Assembly (NCBI GenBank): GCA_007129635.1
Contig: SKVE01000527.1
Span: forward strand, 1 to 8,674
Length of the DNA: 8,674 nt
DNA from: Planctomycetaceae bacterium
Lineage (GTDB): Bacteria; Planctomycetota; Planctomycetia; Pirellulales; Pirellulaceae
Direction of reading: 5' to 3'
Every line of letters begins with the position of its first letter. Positions within the stretch are counted from its first letter, which is position 1. Position numbers and translations under genes: made by a program. Of the stretch, positions 1-5,499 are shown piece by piece. The notes below the pieces were generated by a model that searched no databases, was not told the DNA's origin, and worked only from the letters and a program-made list of their open reading frames with translations.

Positions 1-269
1 ACAAATAATTCCGCCGCTCGCGCGCTTCGGCGAGAGGGCGTAGGTTCGCTCGCCCGACATCGTCCGCTTCAGGATATAACGGCGATTCAGCTATGGGCTT
101 CAAGTACTTTTGTAGTGGTTGGGTGGGTGGTTGGGTTGCGCCGCTCGTTACGAAAAAATTGCCGCAAAAACAAGATGTTATGAGATATAGTGGCGGAGGG
201 GAGGGGACCGGGATCGGACGTTCTCCACATCGTCGTAGGACACTAAATCAGACCTTCACAACGGGATTG
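1..269. other. Left-end region with no supported gene, two G-rich clusters
   Basis: No recognisable coding sequence, RNA gene or mobile element is visible. Plus-strand G-rich clusters at 117-135 (GGTTGGGTGGGTGGTTGGG) and 192-212 (runs of 2, 2, 4, 4 and 3 G) could form quadruplexes. An AT-richer patch lies between them (about 148-190). A possible gene start on the minus strand at 60 (MSGERTYALSPKRA..., GC-rich third positions) runs off the left edge after 20 codons, but it has no recognisable family. The plus-strand 63-codon ORF from 93 has a low-complexity, non-protein-like composition and is not called. Confidence 0.5.
117..135 (+). other. Potential two-tier G-quadruplex motif
   Basis: GGTTGGGTGGGTGGTTGGG provides five closely spaced G-runs of 2-3 bases with one- or two-base loops, similar in layout to known two-tier quadruplex-forming DNA. 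It lies about 170 bases beyond the stop of the last gene, on the strand opposite the operon transcript's sequence. Formation in the cell is unproven. Confidence 0.4.
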
Positions 270-290
270 AAAAGCCAACGATGACTTGGC
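270..290 (-). terminator. Weak intrinsic terminator after the operon
   Basis: On the minus strand GCCAA (290-286), a seven-base loop, TTGGC (278-274) and then TTTT (273-270) follow the stop of the last gene by 17 bases. Position and orientation fit the end of the operon. The stem is only five pairs and the T-run four bases, so termination would be inefficient or helped by other factors. Confidence 0.45.
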
Positions 291-307
291 GGTCCAGAAG
301 CACAATA

Positions 308-1186
308 TCAGGCGCTGTCACGGGGAAAATTGGGCAGCGTGTCTTGCTCCTCTTTCGACAACGGCATCAGAGGAGAAAGCAAGCCCTCGAAACGCGTATC
401 CGAGTGCAACCTGCCGACCATGCATTTCACCGCCGGGATCAGGGGCAGCGCGGAAATTGCGGCGCGAAGGCGCTTGACCCGTTGCTGGAGCCCGGCATCC
501 TGCGGCCGCTGCCAGAGTTGCGCCGCAATTGGAGCAGACAGGTTGACGGTCGCGGAAATGCAGCCGACAAAGCCGCTCGCCTTGGCCTCGGCAAGTGTCG
601 ATTCATCGCTTGGGAACACCCCGAAGCCGTCAATTGACGCAAGCTTGCGTGCATATTCGAGATCCCCGGAACTGTCCTTGGCGCCCACGATCCGATGAGG
701 GAAGGTATCGTGCAACTGCTTGGCGACTTCTGGCGAGAATACAAGCCCGGTCATCGCCGGAAAGTTGTATAGATAGATCGGGATCAGTGTATCCTGCGTT
801 GCTGCGACCAATTCCGAGAAATACGAAAACAGCCCGGCATCGCTGACACCCTTGTAATAGAACGGAGGCAACACCAGAGCGGCGGCAAATCCACACTTCG
901 CAGCGTGCGCGGTCAAGGAAACAGTCGTCTGCAGATCGGGACATCCAGTGCCCACCATCAGTCGCTCGGTGGGGAGCGTTTCGGCAGCATGCACCATCAA
1001 CTCGCGGCGGGCATCGGCGGAAAACGATGTCGCCTCGCCCGTAGTCCCCAGCACGTTTAGTGCGTCACAACCGTTATCGAGCAACCACCTGGCATGGGAG
1101 GTAAATCGTTCATGGTCTGGCTGGCCATCTCTTCCGACCGGTGTGACAATGGCCGCAATTACCCCTTTGAGTGCCTGTTTTTCCAT
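308..1186 (-). CDS. DapA/NanA-family pyruvate-dependent aldolase or dehydratase, not a typical lysine-pathway DapA
   Basis: A TIM-barrel enzyme of the dihydrodipicolinate synthase/N-acetylneuraminate lyase superfamily, 292 residues, full length. These enzymes form a Schiff base with pyruvate or a 2-oxo acid and carry out aldol cleavage, condensation or dehydration. Visible residues are GTTGE (47-51) for carboxylate binding, Tyr140 in LYNFPAMTG, and the Schiff-base Lys170 in GAKDSSGD. In biosynthetic DapA the Tyr motif continues to an Arg (Arg138 in E. coli) that holds the second substrate; here that position is Met145. With the catabolic neighbours, this argues for a degradative member, such as a 4-hydroxy-2-oxoglutarate or 2-keto-3-deoxy acid aldolase, or a deaminating dehydratase. 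The start ATG has only a weak GGAAAG-type site upstream but fits the family's N terminus. It is the last gene of the operon, separated from the propeller gene by an unusually long 149-base gap, and a weak terminator follows 17 bases after its stop. Confidence 0.9.
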   Translation of the reverse strand: MEKQALKGVIAAIVTPVGRDGQPDHERFTSHARWLLDNGCDALNVLGTTGEATSFSADARRELMVHAAETLPTERLMVGTGCPDLQTTVSLTAHAAKCGFAAALVLPPFYYKGVSDAGLFSYFSELVAATQDTLIPIYLYNFPAMTGLVFSPEVAKQLHDTFPHRIVGAKDSSGDLEYARKLASIDGFGVFPSDESTLAEAKASGFVGCISATVNLSAPIAAQLWQRPQDAGLQQRVKRLRAAISALPLIPAVKCMVGRLHSDTRFEGLLSPLMPLSKEEQDTLPNFPRDSA

Positions 1187-1335
1187 CTTCTTTCCGTCCC
1201 TTGTTTTCTGATCTAGAACCCTCTTTAGGGGTTTGCAGTATGGTCCCGATGGTGGCGTTGTCCTGCACGTCCGTCCGTGCGTGTCACAATGCCAAGCGCG
1301 ACACCACCGATCGCGCGGGCTTTGCGAAGCATGGT
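1187..1335. other. Intergenic gap before the DapA-family gene, with a small dyad
   Basis: This is the longest gap in the operon. On the minus strand AACCC-CTAAAGA-GGGTT (1233-1217) forms a five-pair stem with a seven-base loop, about 30 bases before the start of the DapA-family gene. It has no T-run, so it is not a terminator; it might be an operator or a 5'-UTR hairpin for separate control of the last gene. I see no convincing -35/-10 pair. A 35-codon ORF (1332-1225) opens here but is not supported as a gene. Confidence 0.3.
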
Positions 1336-2619
1336 TTAACTTCGGGTGAGAGACGACACATCGACGATATAGAGCTGGCGCTCGCCCTCATGTACCGAGT
1401 CGATGCACACCTGCCCATCATCCGGGTGCCAGCGGGGATGAAGGTCGCACCGGTTGTGCTTGCCCAGATCGGGTGGTGTATAGAAGCTGCCGACATTGTA
1501 GCGATTGCCTGTCTCCATGTTGTAAAGGATCAACAGCCGCTCATTGGTCGTCGCGTCGGGATAGGTGTCGGACAAGAGCCAGCGATCATCCGAAGAAAAA
1601 GTCATGTGTCCGTTCTCGGTTAGGCAGTCGGCCCCCACAACTTTCACGGTTCCGGCCGCATCGTCATAAAGGTGATAGTGGATCGCGCCATTGTGGGGGC
1701 CCCAGACGATCACCTCTCGATCGTTGGCCCAGATCGGATGGGAAATCTGATACTCTGATTTCTCGTAGTCGAAGGTGCCCACCGCATCGGGGTCGAAATC
1801 TTCCGCAAGCTGCGGCAGGGGGTGGTCAGTGCACTCGAGCAGCCGAAGGCCACTGCCGTCCGGGTTCATCGTGAACAGGCGGTGCAGAAAACAGGTTTCG
1901 TCTTCGACCCGCTCCGTCCAGCGGTGGATAAACAAGACGCGTGACGAAGACGGGTTGATCTCCAAATGGGTTACCCAATGGATCGCGTTTTCCATCGATC
2001 TGACGGCCTCGAAGCGGGTCAACGCATGCAGGCTGAGCACCAGTTCGTAAGCGCCGGTTTCCAGGTCCATCCGGTAGATTCCGTCATCGGCGGGTGCGCG
2101 CTCGAGCTCGGGTTCGGATGTGCTGGCCGCATACCCGATCGTCTTGTGTGTGACCATGAAGCGCGAATAAGACACGCACAGCGCGTACTGGCCATTCGGG
2201 GCGACGACATAGACCGGCAGCGGAAGGGTTCGTGACTCTCCAGTATCAAGATTCGTTATGCGGGATCGAAAATCCGGATACGGGCCTTGTGCGGCGCCCG
2301 GATCGGCGCGAAGATTATGGATGATCCTGCGTCCCTGATCGCCCGTGAGCCACTGCAGCTGGTTGCCCATCTGCCAGTTCCAGGTAGTCGTCGTATCGAT
2401 CGGGTGGAAGATTTCTTCATTCTCGAGATCGAAATAGCCGACAGTCGCCGGCTCCTTTCCCGTCAGATCTCCAGTCATTCTGTCGACCTCAAGCGCAAGC
2501 ATGTAGCGGCCGCTCGGATCCCAGATGCTCTTGTTGTAATACCCGAAAAAATGGTGCTTGTGACCCTCGCCGATGCGGCGCACGGGGCAGGGAAAGTCGA
2601 TACCGAGAGTATTTGCCAT
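1336..2619 (-). CDS. TolB-like beta-propeller protein, distantly oligogalacturonate-lyase-like, function unknown
   Basis: A 427-residue protein with repeating propeller-blade units of the form W-x-P/D-x-G-x-x, seen at WDPSGRYML (33-41), VAPNGQYAL (139-147), INPSSSRVLF (221-230), FSSDDRWLLSDTYPD (341-355) and HPRWHPDDGQVCIDS (394-408). The N terminus holds HHFFGYYNKSIWD (22-34) and the later TWNWQMGNQLQW (79-90), a pattern I associate with uncharacterised proteins related to cytoplasmic oligogalacturonate lyase (PL22). Conserved-looking His residues (214, 218, 338, 388, 394, 398) could form a metal site like the Mn site of that lyase, but this is inference. There is no signal peptide, lipobox or membrane helix. 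The ATG at 2619 is chosen over the one at 2664 (15 residues longer) because of an ideal AGGAGG. It follows the aminotransferase by 41 bases. If it acts on uronates, the downstream aldolase could be a 2-keto-3-deoxy acid enzyme; alternatively it binds or isomerises the HyuAB substrate. No function is assigned. Confidence 0.8.
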   Translation of the reverse strand: MANTLGIDFPCPVRRIGEGHKHHFFGYYNKSIWDPSGRYMLALEVDRMTGDLTGKEPATVGYFDLENEEIFHPIDTTTTWNWQMGNQLQWLTGDQGRRIIHNLRADPGAAQGPYPDFRSRITNLDTGESRTLPLPVYVVAPNGQYALCVSYSRFMVTHKTIGYAASTSEPELERAPADDGIYRMDLETGAYELVLSLHALTRFEAVRSMENAIHWVTHLEINPSSSRVLFIHRWTERVEDETCFLHRLFTMNPDGSGLRLLECTDHPLPQLAEDFDPDAVGTFDYEKSEYQISHPIWANDREVIVWGPHNGAIHYHLYDDAAGTVKVVGADCLTENGHMTFSSDDRWLLSDTYPDATTNERLLILYNMETGNRYNVGSFYTPPDLGKHNRCDLHPRWHPDDGQVCIDSVHEGERQLYIVDVSSLTRS

Positions 2620-2627
2620 TGGATGTA

Positions 2628-2633
2628 CCTCCT
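2628..2633 (-). promoter_or_regulatory. Shine-Dalgarno site deciding the beta-propeller gene start
   Basis: A perfect AGGAGG on the minus strand lies 8 bases before the ATG at 2619. The alternative ATG at 2664, which overlaps the aminotransferase stop as ATGA, has no comparable site upstream. This favours 2619 as the main start. Confidence 0.8.
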
Positions 2634-2660
2634 GATCGTGCGTCGCTTGCAAGAATGCGT

Positions 2661-3857
2661 TCATGGTTCGGAGATCTGCGCCAGAAAGCGGTGCAGACGT
2701 GACAGACCGGCTTCAAGGCGCTCGTGCCCGGTGGCGAAGGACAAGCGGACAAAGCCTGGTGCGAGAAAGGCCGTTCCGGGAACAATGGCAACCTGCTCGA
2801 CCTCCAGCAGCGCCTCACAGAAGCCGACATCATCGGTGATTTCCTCGCCGCGCACCGTTCGTCCGATGACCTCGCGGATATCGACAAATGCGTAGAACGT
2901 ACCATCGGGCGGCGTGTAGCGCACCAGCGGCATCGCCGTCAGCGATTGTGAGATCAGCGCCAGGCGCTCCTCATACGCGTCGCACATTCGCGTAACGTCA
3001 TCGCCCCCGTTCTTGATGGCGGCCAGTGCAGCCCATTGGGCCGGGCTCGGGGCGCCGGATATGATGTGGCCTTGCAGCGCCGTGATCTTCTTGATCAGCG
3101 GCAAGGGGGCAAGCGCGTAACCGACACGCCACCCTGTCATCGCGAACGTCTTGCTGACTGAATTGATCGAAACGAGATGCTCGGCCGCATCGGGACACAA
3201 GCACAGGGGGTTGCGATATGCGCGGCCTCCAAAGGTAATGCGCTCATAGACCTCGTCGTTGATGATGGTGAAGCCGTGTTCGATTGACAGCCGGCACAGA
3301 TCAACCACGCGATCATCAGAATAGATCTTGCCGGTGGGATTGTTCGGCGCGTTGAGGATGACGGCCACAGTCCGCTCGGTGATGGCTGCACGGATCGCAT
3401 CGAGATCTAGGTCATGGGCGCTTGGCGTGGTTTCCACTACAACCGGGGTCCCCTCGCAAAGCCTGATCTGTTCGAAATAGCTGACCCATGCCGGGGCGAT
3501 GACGATGACTTCGTCGCCAGGATTGACCAGAGCCGCCAGCGTTTCATACAGAAGCGGCTTTGCGCCGTTACCGATGATTACCTGCTCGGGTGCGAACTCG
3601 AGCCCGAAGCGGGTCCGGTAATACTGAGCTACCTCCTCGCGGAGCGGCTTGATCCCGGCAGCGGGCGAATAATGCGTCTCTCCGCGTGTGGCCGCCGCGC
3701 TCGCTGCATCAATTATCGCCTGCGGCGTGGTGAAATCGGGCTCACCCGCCGACATGGAGACGACATCGACACCGCTTGCCGCAAGCTCGCCCGCCCTTTC
3801 GGCAATAACTCTGATCGCAGGGGCCTTGAGGCGGGCCAACCGATCCGAGATCTGCAT
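2661..3857 (-). CDS. Class I/II PLP-dependent aminotransferase (aspartate-aminotransferase-like)
   Basis: Fold-type I aminotransferase of the class I group, 398 residues, the standard length. Visible signatures are GEPDF (38-42), GNGAK (96-100) for cofactor phosphate contact, Trp124 stacking on PLP, NAPNNPTG (169-176), Asp201 and Tyr204 in DEVYE, the Schiff-base Lys236 in SVSKTFAMTGWRVGY with Arg244, and Arg371 in VRLSF, which binds the substrate carboxylate. All catalytic residues are present. An in-frame ATG lies 87 bases upstream at 3944, but that would overlap hyuB and add a polar, unconserved leader; the ATG at 3857 has AAGGA just upstream and matches the family's N terminus. It presumably transfers the amino group of an amino acid made by HyuAB to 2-oxoglutarate or oxaloacetate, giving the oxo acid used by the DapA-family enzyme. 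The exact amino acid is not predictable; prephenate or aspartate aminotransferase labels would be guesses. Confidence 0.93.
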   Translation of the reverse strand: MQISDRLARLKAPAIRVIAERAGELAASGVDVVSMSAGEPDFTTPQAIIDAASAAATRGETHYSPAAGIKPLREEVAQYYRTRFGLEFAPEQVIIGNGAKPLLYETLAALVNPGDEVIVIAPAWVSYFEQIRLCEGTPVVVETTPSAHDLDLDAIRAAITERTVAVILNAPNNPTGKIYSDDRVVDLCRLSIEHGFTIINDEVYERITFGGRAYRNPLCLCPDAAEHLVSINSVSKTFAMTGWRVGYALAPLPLIKKITALQGHIISGAPSPAQWAALAAIKNGGDDVTRMCDAYEERLALISQSLTAMPLVRYTPPDGTFYAFVDIREVIGRTVRGEEITDDVGFCEALLEVEQVAIVPGTAFLAPGFVRLSFATGHERLEAGLSRLHRFLAQISEP

Positions 3858-3871
3858 GCTGTCCTTTCTCT

Positions 3872-3896
3872 GCCGGTCTCGGGCCTCGGCCCTGAG
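3872..3896 (-). repeat. GC-rich inverted repeat between hyuB and aminotransferase
   Basis: The 58-base spacer contains, on the minus strand, CTC-A-GGGC-CGAG-GCCC-GAG (3896-3878): a seven-pair stem with one bulged A and a four-base loop, followed by GACCGGC. It ends about 15-20 bases before the aminotransferase start. It resembles the element in the TRAP-hyuA gap (7598-7617): both read GCCGGTC, two variable bases, GGGCC, then GGCCCT on the plus strand, with TC inserted in the middle here. No T-run follows, so it is not a terminator. Confidence 0.5.
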
Positions 3897-3915
3897 CCTG
3901 ACAGTGCTTGGCAAG

Positions 3916-5469
3916 TTATGAACCGACTTTTCCCCAGCCGCCACCGCCCGGCGTAACGAGATCGATGGTGGTCCCGGGCTCGATCACATATTGGCTCTTG
4001 GGGTCCACCGCTTCACCGTTAATCAGGACTTTCCCTAGCTTTCCCGCTTCCCCGCCAGCGATGCCATCGGCGGGAATTCGGGTCCGTTCGGCCAGGAATG
4101 AAACCGCAACCTTGTCGCGAGCGCGGCTGACGAAGCTGATCTGTTGGCCATTGCCGCCGCTGTGGTGCCCCGCCCCCCCGCTTCCGCGGACAATACGCTT
4201 CTGAGTGACCCTGAGCGGCGATATATGCTCCGTGACCTCGATGGAGGTGGATGAGACATTGGAGGGCCAGCTGAGGCAGGTTTCACCGTCTCCGGCTGAA
4301 CTCGCCCCCATGCCACCGTTGTAGAACAGCATGTTGGCATAGGGCCTCCCAGCTTCATCGGTGCCCGACTGATTCATCCCCCACAAGGGCGAACCGCAGG
4401 CTGCAATGACCGCATCGGGAGCAATGCCACCCAGACACTTCATTACCAATGCCGGAAGATAGTGGCCGACAAGAAGGCGCGAGCCCCCGGCAGCGGGAAA
4501 CTTCGGGTTCACGATACTGCCCTCGGGAGAGATGACAGTAATCGGATTGAAGCTGCCTTCGTTGTTCGGCACGTCCGGGCAGATCGCGCATTTGAGCCCG
4601 TACATCACCATTGCATAGGTGTAGCAGTAGGCGACGTTGATCGCCCGATCCACCTGTGGCGAAGACCCTTCGAGATCGACCTCGATCTCGTCGCCCTTGA
4701 TCGAAATGCTCATCGCGAGCGTTACCGGAAGCTGGAGGCCATCGGTTTGCAGCGACTCGCGATAGATCCCATCCGGAAGCGCAGAAATGGCGGCACGCAT
4801 CGCACCTTCACTGCGCCCGTGGATTTCTGCGGCCAAGGCCTCAAGCGTGTCGAGCCCGTAATCGTCCATCATGCGCAAGGTGCGACGCTCCATGAGATCG
4901 AGCGCCGAGAGCTGGGCCCAGAGATCGCCAATCGTCTGGTCGGGCACGCGGACATTCTTACGCAGAAGTTTTATGAGCGTCTCGTCCGGTTGGCCGGCGT
5001 TCATCAGCTTCATGATCGGTATCTGAAAGCCTTCCTCGAAGACTTCGCGGGGCTCCGGCGAGCGGATCTTGCCCCCAATATCAGGGGCGTGGGCCGTACT
5101 GGCGGCGATGCCCACGATAATCCCTTTGCGAAAGATGGGCTTGGCAACCGTGATATCGGGCAAATGCCCAGTACCGTCATAGATATCGTTGGTGATCACG
5201 ACATCACCGGGAGAAAGCTGGTCGAGCGGATAGACGTTCAGAAATGCCCGCACGCTTCGCGGCAGCGTGCCGATGAACGACGGAATGCTCTTGGTGGCCT
5301 GGGCCAGCGAACGCCCAGCAGGGTCGGTCAGCACACAGGAGAAATCGTGGGATTCTCGTACCAAGGTAGAGAATGACGTTCGCACGAGCGCCGCAGCCGC
5401 CTCGTCCGCTACGGAAATGAGACGAGTCCACTGTGCCTCCACCGTGACCGCGTCAAGTGTCTGAGCCAT
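3916..5469 (-). CDS. hyuB: Hydantoinase/oxoprolinase subunit B (HyuB-type)
   Basis: Partner subunit of HyuA, carrying the hydantoinase_B domain over nearly the full 517 residues, which is a normal length. Family signatures are the N-terminal ESHDFSCVLTDPAGR (39-53), where most relatives read RRDFS or similar, then NDIYDGTGHLPD (94-105), AHAPDIGG (126-133), EVFEEGFQIP (142-151), and near the C terminus RGSGGAGHHSGGNG followed by the closing TPGGGGWG. The His and Asp residues of the second and third motifs are the likely metal-binding positions by analogy with the family; the local spelling differs from the commoner NDPYxGGTHLPD and HHADxGG, suggesting a distinct subfamily. The start ATG is supported by AGAGGG 11 bases upstream, a rather long spacing, and by the fit to the family's N terminus. 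It sits 30 bases after hyuA, and the aminotransferase follows 58 bases later. It is cytoplasmic. Substrate is unknown: cyclic amide hydrolysis is likeliest, but ATP-dependent carboxylation is also known in this superfamily. Confidence 0.94.
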   Translation of the reverse strand: MAQTLDAVTVEAQWTRLISVADEAAAALVRTSFSTLVRESHDFSCVLTDPAGRSLAQATKSIPSFIGTLPRSVRAFLNVYPLDQLSPGDVVITNDIYDGTGHLPDITVAKPIFRKGIIVGIAASTAHAPDIGGKIRSPEPREVFEEGFQIPIMKLMNAGQPDETLIKLLRKNVRVPDQTIGDLWAQLSALDLMERRTLRMMDDYGLDTLEALAAEIHGRSEGAMRAAISALPDGIYRESLQTDGLQLPVTLAMSISIKGDEIEVDLEGSSPQVDRAINVAYCYTYAMVMYGLKCAICPDVPNNEGSFNPITVISPEGSIVNPKFPAAGGSRLLVGHYLPALVMKCLGGIAPDAVIAACGSPLWGMNQSGTDEAGRPYANMLFYNGGMGASSAGDGETCLSWPSNVSSTSIEVTEHISPLRVTQKRIVRGSGGAGHHSGGNGQQISFVSRARDKVAVSFLAERTRIPADGIAGGEAGKLGKVLINGEAVDPKSQYVIEPGTTIDLVTPGGGGWGKVGS

Positions 5470-5499
5470 GGGTTCCGGTTCCCTCTTGTTTTCTGTGTG

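Noticed and set aside
1..60. Possible minus-strand gene start (MSGERTYALSPKRA...) running off the left edge
   Set aside because: GC-rich third positions are suggestive, but 20 codons, no clear ribosome-binding site and no recognisable family are not enough to call a gene; the plus strand also has open frames there.
159..191. TTGCCG and TATAGT as a plus-strand promoter
   Set aside because: The spacing of 21 bases is too long and there is no supported plus-strand gene downstream.
93..284. Plus-strand 63-codon ORF at the left end
   Set aside because: Trp/Gly-rich repeat followed by basic residues with no family resemblance; it arises from the G/T-rich tract and has no ribosome-binding site.
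1225..1332. 35-codon minus-strand ORF between the propeller and DapA-family genes
   Set aside because: It begins three bases after the propeller stop without a ribosome-binding site, and the translation (MLRKARAIGGVALG...) matches nothing I recognise.
3858..3944. 29-residue N-terminal extension of the aminotransferase from the ATG at 3944
   Set aside because: It would overlap the hyuB end, lacks family similarity, and the ATG at 3857 has a ribosome-binding site and the conserved N terminus.
4462..5376. Plus-strand 304-codon ORF opposite hyuB
   Set aside because: Antisense shadow of the well-supported hyuB frame, with no recognisable motifs.
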